A program made the position numbers and the translations under genes. Under the pieces are notes generated by a model. That model was not told where the DNA came from. It was given only the letters and a program-made list of their open reading frames with translations, and did no database searches. Source: Paraphysomonas bandaiensis (Eukaryota; Chrysophyceae). Taken from it: DNA of 64,000 nucleotides. The stretch spans positions 228,122 through 292,121 of the forward strand of contig CBFFRP010000035.1 in the NCBI GenBank assembly GCA_965644295.1. The letters run 5' to 3'. Positions 22,187-32,511 of this stretch are shown one piece after another (position 1 is the stretch's first letter; each line of letters starts with the position of its first letter).

Positions 22187-22902
22187 AAGTTAAAGCTGGA
22201 TAAGCTTCAAAGAAGGATGAGATCTGTCAGGATTACACTCTGTCATCGAACAAGACGACAGAGGAGACTATGGAGCACAAGAGGACAAGATGTGAATGAT
22301 ATGGCTGGTTCATGAGATTAATTATCCATCCAACCTCTCATCCGCCTCACTTCCACGCACTCACTTCTCTTCTCAATACTGTGATTTCCTTCTACAGATA
22401 TGATGAAGTTCATACCATGAAATCACACTCAATATTCAACTACGCTCGTTGTCCCTAATCCCGCCTACGGGCTGCTGCACTCCGCACTGTGCACAGAGAG
22501 GTCTGGTGTGGGTGTGGATGGGATACCGTCAATTCCTACACTCTGCGTATGTAGCTTCTAGCACCCCTGCGTAGTATCTTGAGTGTGCGGATATACACTA
22601 CAATATATCAGTGGTATACGTGCTGTATATCATGGTATACGTATAATACAAACTAGTTTTAAACGTTCGAATTGTGTAGGGATGTATGCCGTATACAGTA
22701 CAGCAGTGTATCTGCACATGCTGTTGTATGTGTCGTAGTATGGTATGGGAGTTAGTTGCATATAGCAGTCAACACATACGACTATTGAGCACAAGTTGTT
22801 GTATACGTACATATTGTGAACAAGATTCAACTGACTAGTGAGCCATATACTCCAGTGCACACACTACTTTTGTTCGAATTCTACAAATTGATATTTCTAG
22901 TT
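22187..22902. promoter_or_regulatory. Divergent intergenic region kinase / hypothetical membrane protein
   Basis: About 0.7 kb between two divergent starts. GTATAC-type palindromic sequence recurs at 22612-22640 and 22690-22700, like the region at 13985-14070. A promoter role is inferred from position. Confidence 0.4.
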
Positions 22903-23814
22903 ATGCAGACTCGTGGCTATAAGCGTAAGACCAGTGTGAGCGATGACGAGGACACCAGCCCGAAGAAACCGAAGGTGGACGGGGATAATCATACTGAAGC
23001 ACATGACAAAGAGCAGGAGAAGAAAGCCCAACGAGAGAGAGCGAGGGCCTGGTTCGCCAGTCAACAGGGCACTGAGAAAGTTGAATCGCTCTCATACAGC
23101 CCGAGTGTGAGCGACCAAAAAGCGAAAGCTAGACAATATAGAAACCAATTGGCTGAGAAGGAGAGAAGAAATACAGTTGCAATGTCGCCCTCGCAACGAA
23201 GTAAAGTGGAGAAGTTGACTGAGGAATATGTCAAAGTTAGTCAGTCGACCGCGACTGGGCTCCGGAAGGAAGGAAATATGAGATACTCCTCGTCGACTAG
23301 AACTTCGAACGTAATGGTGAACCAGGATAGAGTACGAATACCTCCTCTGGCTTCAATGGCGGAGGATAAGGAAAAGCACGAAGTCACGGTTGTTACCTCA
23401 CCGGCTGAAACGAAACCCGCTGAAGATAGTAGACCCACTGAAGATGGACCGACAGTAGACCAACCTACTGAAGATAAACCGACAGACGATAAGCCCACTG
23501 AAATTATGAAGTCAGATGCTCAGAGGTCTTACGGCGTAAGCTCTGCTGAAATCGACAGCATCGATTCATCGGGTGATATGTCTGCAATGTCAGTAATCTT
23601 GTTGTGCTTCGTCGTCGGAGTGCTTGCGGCGTCATTTCTATATACTGACGTGTGCAAGCAGTATATTGGTACAATCAAGTATCGTTTCTACCAGATGGAT
23701 GCGATTTTCAAGTATGCTGTTGGAGATACGTCAACCCCGTGCTCTTCGTGTGCTATGGCGGTCACAGTAATCGGTATGGTTCTGTTTTACTCTTTTTTTG
23801 GACGGGAAAACTGA
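22903..23814 (+). CDS. Hypothetical protein with basic N-terminus and two C-terminal membrane segments
   Basis: Single exon, 303 aa from the ATG at 22903 (MQTRGYKRKTS); an in-frame ATG at 22816 is less likely. Not recognised. Seen: a KPKV-type basic cluster near residue 23-28 that could be a nuclear signal; a highly charged, helical-looking stretch (30-140); a degenerate PTEDKPT-type repeat (~190-205); then two hydrophobic helices, MSAMSVILLCFVVGVLAASFLY (~225) and AMAVTVIGMVLFYSFF (~283), next to the C-terminus. This tail-anchored hairpin layout with a basic N-terminal region would suit an ER or nuclear-envelope protein, but that is a guess. Confidence 0.6.
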   Translation: MQTRGYKRKTSVSDDEDTSPKKPKVDGDNHTEAHDKEQEKKAQRERARAWFASQQGTEKVESLSYSPSVSDQKAKARQYRNQLAEKERRNTVAMSPSQRSKVEKLTEEYVKVSQSTATGLRKEGNMRYSSSTRTSNVMVNQDRVRIPPLASMAEDKEKHEVTVVTSPAETKPAEDSRPTEDGPTVDQPTEDKPTDDKPTEIMKSDAQRSYGVSSAEIDSIDSSGDMSAMSVILLCFVVGVLAASFLYTDVCKQYIGTIKYRFYQMDAIFKYAVGDTSTPCSSCAMAVTVIGMVLFYSFFGREN

Positions 23815-25453
23815 TTTTGCCGAGAATTGCTGGCCTCTGTTGGGTTATTGCACTATATGTGATAGTCTGGTGTGCTTATTTGTGTACAACCACGGGGATA
23901 TTAAAGTAACTAAGTTCATGACTTCATTGTATGCGTTAGAATTATAATCTATTTCATCTAACATTGGTACAACAATTTTTGCTCATAAGTCATAACATGA
24001 CTATGATTATATTTCAAACAATATATTGTAAAATATATTGATTGGTCAACCGGCCGAAAATCCCATCAATTTTGTTTCTGTTAATATATTGCAATCAATA
24101 TTGATAGTCATTTAAGAAAAGATTCTCAACTGTAGGGTGCAAAATAACCGGAAAATAAGAAAAAAGCCTATTTTTGGTACTATTTTCTATATTTTTTGTA
24201 TCGCCAGCTCAAACAGTACCTCACTCTACACATGTATGTACAGTCTCTTAATATAACATATATATTCATACTGATAAAAAAGATGAATGCATAATGCATA
24301 CAAAAATAGAGATAATTACCGCTGTTTTTGGAGTCTGGTTGCAGGAAAACAAACAAGACCTGAGAAAGTTTGAAGAGTTTCCAAGGATCAAGTCAAGTGA
24401 ATCTGTATGAAGGTCGGAACATTTTTTATGCCTTATTGATAGATTTCAGGGCAAGTTATCCCCTATCTGCTTTAAGGAAAAACAGCTCCATTGTTAAGGA
24501 TCCGAATTTAGAGAATACGGAACAGCAAAAATCCAAGCAGGCAAAGAATTTGATTTGTCAAGATCTCAGAAAGATGCTGTTAGAATATATCTCTGTTCAG
24601 ACAGTGATTACAACAATACAGAGGATGATGAAGCTAATGTTGTTGGCTATGCGATTAAAAATCTTCAGTCAGCTCAAAAAATTAAGAAACGTACAGGTCC
24701 ACGAGTCATGTAGTATATACTTCCAATACATGGCGCAGCTAAACAAATTATATCAGTGTTTCGCAAAAATTTAAATAGTATTGCAGCCCCTCCACTGAGC
24801 CATAAATTCCACTACTGTTTTGAGTCACTAGCATCAGGACAAATGCAAAGTGTTGGGAGTGAAAGCTCATTACATTCTCTCTCATCTCTCAGGGCCATGT
24901 ATCAATAAATTGTCAATTTTCGAAATTGGGACAGCAAATATAGATACAAAATTTCTTCAATTAAGTGTCACTTAATTGAGTTATTTTTAATGCCATCCAC
25001 TCGATACTGGTAATGTATAATCATAATTCATATAATCATAAGATCATAAGGCATACAAGCTACAAACTACAAGTAGCTTGTTAAATATTCAAACTGACTA
25101 TAGGACGTATATCATGCATTCAAGTAGGAGACGGATATACGATTCACAGGCTTGACGACGCCTGCCAGAAATTCAAATTTACTTGAGGTCGAGAACTATC
25201 TCAGATCTAGAGAAAGTCTACTTCACAACGCAAATTTCTACAATTCACAGCTTTCGCATTTCAGAGAGTTCATATTACAGAAAATTGAACTAGCTCTAGC
25301 AAACCACCACAGAATGCACATAGTGACTGGGAGTAGGGAGTAAGTATAAAATTCAAAATAACACATTGGTTATTAAGCAACGTGAATAGAGTACAACTGT
25401 TTTACAGTTTACCAGCATCACCATCTGTAAAATCAAAACAAGCAATATAAACT
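23815..25453. other. Intergenic with a degenerate coding relic at ~24370-24850
   Basis: AT-rich. On the plus strand around 24530-24850 a broken frame reads like protein (for example AIKNLQSAQKIKKRTGPR, stop, then IHGAAKQIISVFRKNLNSIA), suggesting a decayed transposon-derived ORF. I could not place it in a family. The rest has no recognised feature. Confidence 0.3.
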
Positions 25454-26353
25454 TTACTGCCTCGAGGAAATAAAATCCAGTATTTCATCAAGAGACATCT
25501 CTCCAGGTTTTTGAAGCGAAAATCCTACTAAATCCTCAGTAAATAGATCGTACGTATAGCCCAAGCCTGAATCTTCGCGAAACACCAATCTGTGCAACTC
25601 TTTCAAAGGAATCGAAGAACATTGTCTGGATGTATATATATCTGAAATTTCGGCTATTCTTTCCGCCGTTAAAAGCGGTACTGAGTGTTTGTAGAACTCA
25701 TCCATAATTCTCCTCTCTGCCTCACTCATTGATATGATATCAATGGAAGGGTGGTCAGTAACTTTTTTACATAACACTACAGTCCTACATTCACCATCCC
25801 TTCCATCCACATTACAGTCCGCTCTATTTTCTAGGACCGGAAAAGTCAGCTCAAATTGAAGGGGTGGTGCCTCGAGAAGGCTGCGCAATAGGCAGGGGGC
25901 GTGTAGGGAACATAAGAAATAATACCCTCCGGGTCTAAGAAGGCGATATACTTCACAGAGCATGGTGGCTATGGCACCCTCTACTAGCATCGCATCCAAG
26001 GATCCCTTGTCAACAATAATATCAAACGAGTTGGGCTGAATTTCACTCTCATATCCCACTCCCGACCTTTCTATCATGTCATACACGACCCACTTCATAT
26101 TATGGACATTAGCATACTGCTGACGCATATACTCAATGCAGTCAGCATCATTGTCAACAGATACGACCTTGCCAAACTCTAGATTCGTACAGAGCGAATG
26201 AGATAGAGTGGATGTTCCACTGCCCACAACAAGAGCAGTGAGTAATCTCGGAGATACACTGACATCAGACAACACCACCTCAAAGAACGGAATCAGATAG
26301 TGGAAATCAACTATCCAGTCAAAGTTTCCTGAAACTTCACCGGGTGCTGACAT
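25454..26353 (-). CDS. SAM-dependent methyltransferase, METTL12/METTL13/EEF1AKMT4-like
   Basis: Intronless, 299 aa from the ATG giving MSAPGEVSGNFDW (a longer frame starts with GTG). Class I Rossmann methyltransferase. Seen: motif I LLTALVVGSGTSTLSHSL (~40-57), the acidic end of beta-2 VVSVDNDADCIEYMRQQY, WVVYDMIE, and the family hallmark FDIIVDKGSLDAMLVE (~105-120), followed by EVYRLLRPGGYYFLCSL. The DKGSLDA/LDAM motif is typical of the protein-lysine methyltransferases acting on EF1A or citrate synthase. The exact substrate cannot be read. It is divergent from another methyltransferase gene, with 328 bp between the starts. Confidence 0.82.
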   Translation of the reverse strand: MSAPGEVSGNFDWIVDFHYLIPFFEVVLSDVSVSPRLLTALVVGSGTSTLSHSLCTNLEFGKVVSVDNDADCIEYMRQQYANVHNMKWVVYDMIERSGVGYESEIQPNSFDIIVDKGSLDAMLVEGAIATMLCEVYRLLRPGGYYFLCSLHAPCLLRSLLEAPPLQFELTFPVLENRADCNVDGRDGECRTVVLCKKVTDHPSIDIISMSEAERRIMDEFYKHSVPLLTAERIAEISDIYTSRQCSSIPLKELHRLVFREDSGLGYTYDLFTEDLVGFSLQKPGEMSLDEILDFISSRQ

Positions 26354-26681
26354 TGTGTCCACCCAATGCGGTTGAATGCATCACAGTTATGTGCAGTGAT
26401 GGAGCCGGAGAACAGCAGTACGAGGCATGGCACGAGGCAGCAGGAGCAGCAGGCAAGCACAAGTCCAGCACCAGTGTAGTCCCATTGTAGCCCTCGGAAT
26501 ACAGCAGGAATACTGTACATGAATCTTTGGGTTCCGCCACAGAGCTGCAGTTGCAAGCACACAATGAGCGACTCGATATATCCTCTCGCTACAATGAAAG
26601 AGCGTCCAGTGACGCCATGATGTACATTTGTGTACATCTATTGGACTAGATCACTGTAGCAAGATATCCGCTGGTAGTGAA
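26354..26681. promoter_or_regulatory. Divergent promoter between two methyltransferase genes, with perfect hairpin
   Basis: 328 bp between start codons. At 26619-26638, GATGTACA-TTTG-TGTACATC is a perfect 8-bp inverted repeat about 45 bp upstream of the plus-strand start, so it could be a dimeric factor site or an RNA hairpin in the 5' UTR. Confidence 0.5.
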
Positions 26682-27683
26682 ATGGAGTCCATTAAGAGAG
26701 CTGAGCGCATTCGAGATAGAATTAGAGAGCGAAAAGTAGCTCGTAGTAACGGATCTGCGGATGAGACATTGCCCGCGAGCTACTTCATGCAAGTGTCCAA
26801 TTTTGTGACCAGTGATGATCCCGTCGGTGGAACATTGACCACAGTGCCTGATAAATTTACAGTGCTATGGAGGTGGGGCACACTGAGACTCTTCAACGGT
26901 GTAGTCATACGTTTATATAGACTACTCGCTGAGAACCAGAGGGCTTTACTCCGGTCCGATGGGGGAGATGGTACAGCTGTTGGAAAGCTATGGGGAGCTT
27001 CACTACTTCTCCCTTACATATTATCTGCCTCACGTTCTCTGTCTGGATTTTTGATGCTACATAATTGGATAGAAGGCAAATGCGTGGCTGAATTGGGAGC
27101 GGGATGGGGCGGAGCACCCGGTGTAGCCTCCTACTTAGTAGGAGCTTCTCGGGTACTACTTACTGATGGAGAAGAAGGAATGGTACAGTGTTTAGTTGTC
27201 AATGCTGCCTCTGCAATGTTGCACAGAAGACCAGATTTCACTATTTCTGCCGAAAACTCTCTCTCTAGTTTTGAAGTGAGTGCTCATATTCTTCGATGGG
27301 GCAATCAGGCAGATGCAGAGAATATCTTGTCCTTATCTTCTTTAAAATCATGTGATGTGGCTGTCATCGGTGATTGCGTGTATGATACAACTTCTGTTGC
27401 TTCTTTAGTGGAGACTGTATCTGTACACCTGTCTTGTCCTAGAGTAGTGTTGTGTTGGGAGACTCGAATTCATAGACTGGATGCAGAAGAGGACTTAAAA
27501 AACCTATTTTGCGCAGCGAATTACCATACTGTGCTGTACTCCCGACATATACTAGATGACCTGATGGTCTCATCTGACGTCGATGCAGAGGTGTGTTCCG
27601 AAATACGAAATCACCTAGATAATACTAGTGGCGATCTTAATTTTCTACTTCTTGAAAAAATTGAACGTGGTGACAAAGTCTGA
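26682..27683 (+). CDS. METTL21/methyltransferase-16 family protein-lysine methyltransferase-like
   Basis: Intronless, 333 aa from ATG 26682 (MESIKRAERIRDRI); an ATG 54 bp upstream is in frame but less typical. Seen: LLPYILSAS ahead of the Rossmann fold, motif I VAELGAGWGGAPGVASYLVG (~135-155), beta-2 VLLTDGEEGM, LRWGNQADA (the WG of the family), CDVAVIGDCVYDTTSVASLV (~225-245, equal to the family D-x-x-Y motif region) and VVLCWETR. METTL21-type enzymes methylate lysines on chaperones and translation factors. The substrate is unknown. It forms a head-to-head pair with the methyltransferase at 25454-26353. Confidence 0.82.
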   Translation: MESIKRAERIRDRIRERKVARSNGSADETLPASYFMQVSNFVTSDDPVGGTLTTVPDKFTVLWRWGTLRLFNGVVIRLYRLLAENQRALLRSDGGDGTAVGKLWGASLLLPYILSASRSLSGFLMLHNWIEGKCVAELGAGWGGAPGVASYLVGASRVLLTDGEEGMVQCLVVNAASAMLHRRPDFTISAENSLSSFEVSAHILRWGNQADAENILSLSSLKSCDVAVIGDCVYDTTSVASLVETVSVHLSCPRVVLCWETRIHRLDAEEDLKNLFCAANYHTVLYSRHILDDLMVSSDVDAEVCSEIRNHLDNTSGDLNFLLLEKIERGDKV

Positions 27684-28946
27684 CAGTAATTATATTGTTA
27701 TGGCATGAACATTCCCAATCACTTATCGTTGATATACTGTTATTTCCCATGCGCTTTGTCTGAATGCTTTTAGTCTGTAATATATATGTGATAACAAAGT
27801 ATCAAAATAGTTACTTGATTGGAGTATGTGATATTGTATTGCTAATGTATAAATTCCCTTTATTTGACCTATGCTTAGAAATTATCCTGTAAAAACAACA
27901 ATAATTACATTAGCAGAGCTTGAAATTGTGAATTTAGTTTTAGCTTACGGAGATTGCTCTCTAGCCATCACTTCACCAAGAAGAGTAATCGGAATGCTGT
28001 CCTTTTATAGGTCCTGTTATACACGTTTGATGTGTGAATGCTCCAGATGCTCACTAAAGAACTAACGCGAACTGGAAAATCAGTAAGAAAGTATGCCAAA
28101 GGAGACTTAAGGATGTTTCAACAAAGAAAGTCCAAACTTTAAGACCTCTAAACAACATGGAAAAGAACTTCATTCCGAAATCGATTCCGAAGCATCAACA
28201 CTGATCATAAACTGTGTGAGCCACATCCCGACCAATACGAGCCTTTCTGTCTGCGCTTGAAATTGCTCTAGACCAAGACATGTATGACAAAGATAGAGAG
28301 TCAGTTCGAAGTGTTGTCGATAATGGCTGTGATTCCCACAAGGTCATCAAGATACTGGGGCAAGTTAGTATCATAGAGATATGATATCGCAGATATGATA
28401 TATTAGATTATTGTGCTTCATAGAGATGTGACTGTAAAGGCATTCAACTTCATTTGACAAGTTTGCGGTGCTCTATTTCGTCAACAATACAAAGTCAAAA
28501 TGGTCCTCCTGTTGTAATGTCTTTACTCAGTTCTTGAACACGGATATCTTCAATCTGAACTGCCTCTCAACATATCACCCGTCCAACTGAAATAACATGT
28601 TGTTTATAAGGGTATTCCCCATTCCTTCTCTTGAACTCTAATACCGTAAAAAACGCATTCATACTCACAAGCCAGTTCAATATGACCCTGTCGTGTTTGA
28701 TATTAACATACTTAACATTCTCGACAAAGTTCAGCCCATCATACGAACCGTCCATATCAGATACGTCTTCATCGCTGTCACTGTCAACATCCTGAACATT
28801 CAAGCCCCTAGTCAACGTCATAATCAGTTATAATATGTGTTTACGTTAACTACATTGGTCTTCTATACAACGAGCTTCCAAGAGTACATTGTGGACACGC
28901 TGTTTTTTTTTGTAGTATTTTTTTGTGTCTGCCTGTACGACGAACA
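27684..28946. other. Intergenic up to the copia-type element
   Basis: About 1.26 kb of mostly AT-rich DNA. The only notable item is a short minus-strand ORF at 28567-28821, listed separately. The last 5 bases (28947-28951, GCAGT) form the left target duplication of the retrotransposon. Confidence 0.4.
28567..28821 (-). pseudogene. Unidentified 84-codon ORF with acidic patch; possible gene fragment
   Basis: Starts at an ATG (MTLTRGLNVQDVDSDSDEDV). It has an acidic DSDSDEDVSDMDGS patch followed by a hydrophobic/aromatic stretch ending NWLVS, where a GTGAGT donor-like site occurs. The acidic patch plus the following pattern is faintly like a VEFS-box (Su(z)12) region, but too weak to call. It may be a remnant of a gene cut off by nearby insertions. 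Confidence 0.25.
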
Positions 28947-28951
28947 GCAGT

Positions 28952-29307
28952 CGTAGAGCTAAATGATGATTCGGTATAGAAGTCTTCGAGTGATGGAAAT
29001 GAAAGTCAACGTGCACATTCGTTTTTGTTACAGTGATTATGTTTTCAGTCATTGTACATGTGTGACTCTGTAGGATACGAGTGAGAGTGTACAGTAGAAC
29101 ATGATCAGCTGTAGTATTATTGTGTTGTAGGGAGACACCATAATTTCCTATCACTAACGATTTCTGTAGTATTTGCAAAGAGACTTGTCTTTTGCCTACC
29201 TGTAGTGTAGTTTGAACGGAGGACAACGGGCGCACTGGATCCGTTAGTGTTTGATTGATCTGTAGTATCAGTGTTGTATTTTCGATCCAAGTACGTATTT
29301 CTCTACG
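28952..29307 (+). repeat. 5' LTR of the copia-type element
   Basis: 356 bp, bounded by a 7-bp inverted repeat CGTAGAG...CTCTACG instead of the usual TG...CA. It contains CATAATTTCCTATCA at 29139-29153, the reverse complement of the sequence directly after this LTR. Confidence 0.93.
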
Positions 29308-29322
29308 TGATAGGAAATTATG
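29308..29322 (+). promoter_or_regulatory. Primer-binding site complementary to the element's own LTR (self-priming candidate)
   Basis: TGATAGGAAATTATG begins at the first base after the 5' LTR. It does not begin TGG, the complement of a tRNA CCA tail. It is a 15/15 reverse complement of 29139-29153 inside the LTR, and the last base of that segment pairs with the first base after the LTR, so a primer ending there would extend straight into the LTR. The gag start codon (29320-29322) overlaps this site. Confidence 0.7.
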
Positions 29323-32292
29323 AAGAAGTCGAGCAACGAGAAGCTCAAGAAGTTTAGGAACAAGGCGTTGGACCAGCGGTCCAGGGGCCAAGGGGCAGAG
29401 GCATTGACCCCAACGGTGCCGATTCTGAAGTATGGGACGAACACCAACCTGGCGGTATTTAAGCAGAAGCTCACAGTGGCCGCCATGATGCTATTTGGTG
29501 ACCTAGCGAGGCTCGTGGAGACCGATGAGTATTATGAACCACCCAAGATAAAGATTGAGGACTACGATCTCGACAATGACCCCCACGGTCTGAACCTGGA
29601 AGAACTTAAGGATGCGAGAAAGACACGCCAAAGGAAGATTGACCAAATGCGTGACAACCGATCAGCTTTCTATGCGTTCATGTATGACAGACTGAGCAAC
29701 GAGTCCGTGGACGCGATTAAGCAATTGGAGGAATACGAAGAGATTAACTCCTCCAAGGACCCTCTACTGTTGTGGCTTGCTATCAAGCAGACTCACAAAA
29801 CAGCGACGAACTCCAATGTAGGGACCATCATGCGTGCAGAGACGAGAAAGAAGTACCAAGACGTGCGTCAGGGTCCATTTGAGAGTATAGTGGCCTATAA
29901 GGAGCGTTTCGATTTTCTTTTGGAAGCGTACAATGATATGGAGAATCCGAAGATGGAAGAAGAAGATATTGCTATGGACTTCTTCAGGGGTCTGGACGAC
30001 ACCAGATATGAGGAGTTTAAGACCAGTTTTATGAATGACTTAATGATGGGTACACAGAAGCCACCCAAGCACGTGAACGAGATCTACACTAAAGCTTCGA
30101 AGTATATCACCCCGAAGAGAGGAGCGAAACCTAATGGTGGTGTTGCGTTTGTGAGCAGGAAGGACACCTCGACTAAACAACAGCGTCGCACAGGTGATGC
30201 TGATGACAAGACGAAGTCGAATGGGACCGACGAGTCGAAAGGAAGCGTGCGAAAGCATAGAGGCCCTATTGTATGTTGGGGTTGTGGAAAGACTGGACAC
30301 AAGCTAAACCAGTGTCAAGAGAACGTCGAACCAGAGGAGAAACAATGCTCAGTGACTATGCAGAATGCGTTCACATCGGGAGGAGAGCGTTTCGAATGGT
30401 ACGAAGTTCTACTAGACAATCAGGCGGATGTGTCCGTTGTGCACCCGTGGCTACTGACAGATGTGAGACCTGCCGATCGTAAGTGTAAAGTAGCTGGCTT
30501 GTCTGGTCACGCAGTAGAACTACCCAATGTGGGAGAGCTGCCACAATTCTTCACATGTAAAACCGCCGACAACCTACGAGTCAGTGTGTTGTGCCAAGCT
30601 GATGTGGAAGATCTGTACCCTATTGTGTACGAGCCAGGAGTGTCATACACGGTGTGTCTACCTAATAGAGAGCTAGTGTTCTACAGACGGAACAAAATGT
30701 ATATAGCTGATATGAGGGATTGGGTGACACAAGGCAGGGTAAATATTACGACAACAAGAATGAAAGAACAAGAATACACTAAAAGCGAAGTGATGAGAGC
30801 TCGAAGGGCGCTGGAACTTGTACGGAACGCGGGTTTCGACTCAGAGCAGGGAGCCATGAACCTTGTGAGCGACGGAAATGTAACAGACGTGCCGTTGACG
30901 GCGCAAGACGTGAGGCGAGCTTTCGACATATACGGGAAGCCTTATGAAGCGGTTAGGGGGAAGACCACTAAACGTAAGAGCGGTAGGCAGTACATGGACG
31001 TGGGGATCAAAGCAGATCAGGCCAAGCCGCAACGTTTGTATACCGATATATTCAGTGTGAGAAAACAACCGTTCCTGATAACACTGTCCGAGCCACTGGG
31101 GTTGACTCTTGTATCTCCGGTAGCTAGTGAGAGGACTGATGATCTAGGTCTAGCTTTTCAGGAGCAAGTATCTCTACTAAGAAGTCATGGTTTCGCACCA
31201 ACTGTAGCCTATCTGGATCCGCAGCCTGGTTTCCAACCCCTCAGAGGACAGATTACAGGGGTGGAAGTGGATGTGTGTGGAGCAGGGGATCACATGGACA
31301 AGGTAGATCACAAGATCCGGAGACTGAAAGAGACTATTAGATCTGTGCAGGCAGGATTACCCTGGTCACTGCCTGATAACATGGTCAGAGATCTGGTGAA
31401 GTACTCAAACAGTCGCCTAAATATCAGAAGGCCGTCTACAGGCACATCCATAGTAGCGCCACGAGTAGCGTTCACAGGGAGGAAGCCTAACTACCGAAAG
31501 GAACTAGAGCTAGCATTTGGTGACTACGTGGAGTGCTACAACCCAAAGGTGCGAAGCAACGATGCCGAGCAAAGTCGCACTGAGCCGTGTATTGCATTGT
31601 ACCCTACTGGAAATGCCAACGGTAGCTGGTTTTTCATGAATGTGAAGACACACAAGCGAGTGAGAAGGACACACTGGGTGAAAATGAAGACAACGCAGCT
31701 CATAATTGATGCGATAAATCAGATGGCGAAGATGGGTGATACGACTAGGAAGAGTCAGATTCCGAACCCACTCCTACAGACGATAGAAGCAGAAGAGCAG
31801 CAGAAAGGCGAAGACATGAAGGAGAGTACGCCAGAGGACGTTAAACAGACTCCAGTTGCGGAAACAATAGTGGAAGATGTATCTACTACTGTGGTTGATG
31901 TAGAGCATAGCGGAAACCCACTAGGTCATGACGGTGATAATGAAGGTGAAGTGCCAGAACTTGTCGATGAGGAGCTGGATGACGATGTACCAACTATAAA
32001 GTCCGGCAGCAGCATTACAAGCAGTGACGAGACAGGCGTTGAGAACGACAGGTCGCCGGATGCGAAGTCGAAACCAGTAGAGTACAGGGCCTTTCACACG
32101 AGTGCGATGAAGGGATTGCGTGAGTATGGTCCACCGGCATATAACGCTATCATATCGGAGCTGAAACAACTTTTGCATGACAAGAAGGCTATGCGTCCAG
32201 TACACCGCAAAGAATTATCGGCAACACAGTTGAAGAGAGCTATTCGATCTCTGATGTTTCTCAAGACTAAGTATGATGTAGTGAATGTCTGA
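29320..32292 (+). CDS. Gag-protease-integrase part of copia-type polyprotein (interrupted by insertion)
   Basis: 990 codons starting ATG inside the PBS (MKKSSNEKLKK). Gag region ~1-300. Zinc knuckle CWGCGKTGHKLNQC (~318-331, CX2CX4HX4C). Protease around residue 365, with LLDNQADVSVVHP in place of the usual D-S/T-G-A. Integrase core: first Asp in LYTDIFS (~578), second in AYLDPQ (~634), Glu in RRLKETIRS, 38 residues after the second Asp, as in D,D-37-E arrangements. Then a GAGDHMDKVDHKIRR motif and a Glu/Asp-rich linker. The true coding sequence leaves the element at 32278. The last residues before the stop are from the nested insertion. Confidence 0.9.
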   Translation: MKKSSNEKLKKFRNKALDQRSRGQGAEALTPTVPILKYGTNTNLAVFKQKLTVAAMMLFGDLARLVETDEYYEPPKIKIEDYDLDNDPHGLNLEELKDARKTRQRKIDQMRDNRSAFYAFMYDRLSNESVDAIKQLEEYEEINSSKDPLLLWLAIKQTHKTATNSNVGTIMRAETRKKYQDVRQGPFESIVAYKERFDFLLEAYNDMENPKMEEEDIAMDFFRGLDDTRYEEFKTSFMNDLMMGTQKPPKHVNEIYTKASKYITPKRGAKPNGGVAFVSRKDTSTKQQRRTGDADDKTKSNGTDESKGSVRKHRGPIVCWGCGKTGHKLNQCQENVEPEEKQCSVTMQNAFTSGGERFEWYEVLLDNQADVSVVHPWLLTDVRPADRKCKVAGLSGHAVELPNVGELPQFFTCKTADNLRVSVLCQADVEDLYPIVYEPGVSYTVCLPNRELVFYRRNKMYIADMRDWVTQGRVNITTTRMKEQEYTKSEVMRARRALELVRNAGFDSEQGAMNLVSDGNVTDVPLTAQDVRRAFDIYGKPYEAVRGKTTKRKSGRQYMDVGIKADQAKPQRLYTDIFSVRKQPFLITLSEPLGLTLVSPVASERTDDLGLAFQEQVSLLRSHGFAPTVAYLDPQPGFQPLRGQITGVEVDVCGAGDHMDKVDHKIRRLKETIRSVQAGLPWSLPDNMVRDLVKYSNSRLNIRRPSTGTSIVAPRVAFTGRKPNYRKELELAFGDYVECYNPKVRSNDAEQSRTEPCIALYPTGNANGSWFFMNVKTHKRVRRTHWVKMKTTQLIIDAINQMAKMGDTTRKSQIPNPLLQTIEAEEQQKGEDMKESTPEDVKQTPVAETIVEDVSTTVVDVEHSGNPLGHDGDNEGEVPELVDEELDDDVPTIKSGSSITSSDETGVENDRSPDAKSKPVEYRAFHTSAMKGLREYGPPAYNAIISELKQLLHDKKAMRPVHRKELSATQLKRAIRSLMFLKTKYDVVNV

Positions 32293-32511
32293 TTATTTAG
32301 CAATAGGCGTTGAGACCTTGCATCAATTAGTGGCTAGAAGAATGCTAGTCATACTAGTTAGACCACTACCCGTAACTAATCAATACAAACTCTTTTATCC
32401 TACTATTTAACGCTACGAAAGCTGCTTGTGCGTCGCCGCAAGCACCAAGGTGCAACCACTTCCGTTCTTTTTGTGTGATATGAAATTCGCCTTTATCGTG
32501 TGTCCGTGGAC

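Noticed and set aside
24370-24774. 134-codon plus-strand ORF as a gene
   Set aside because: A better protein-like reading lies in another frame and is broken by stops; at most a decayed transposon relic.
25152-25343. 63-codon ORF between the relic and the methyltransferase
   Set aside because: Short, no motif, no neighbour context; expected by chance in this DNA.
28567-28821. VEFS-box (polycomb Su(z)12) domain
   Set aside because: Only an acidic patch and a loose hydrophobic pattern fit; no zinc finger or second half is visible. Kept only as an unidentified fragment.
28846-29391. Minus-strand ORF of 181 codons across the 5' LTR (and its copy at 35088-35852)
   Set aside because: It is antisense to the LTR and gag start. 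It appears twice only because the LTR is duplicated.
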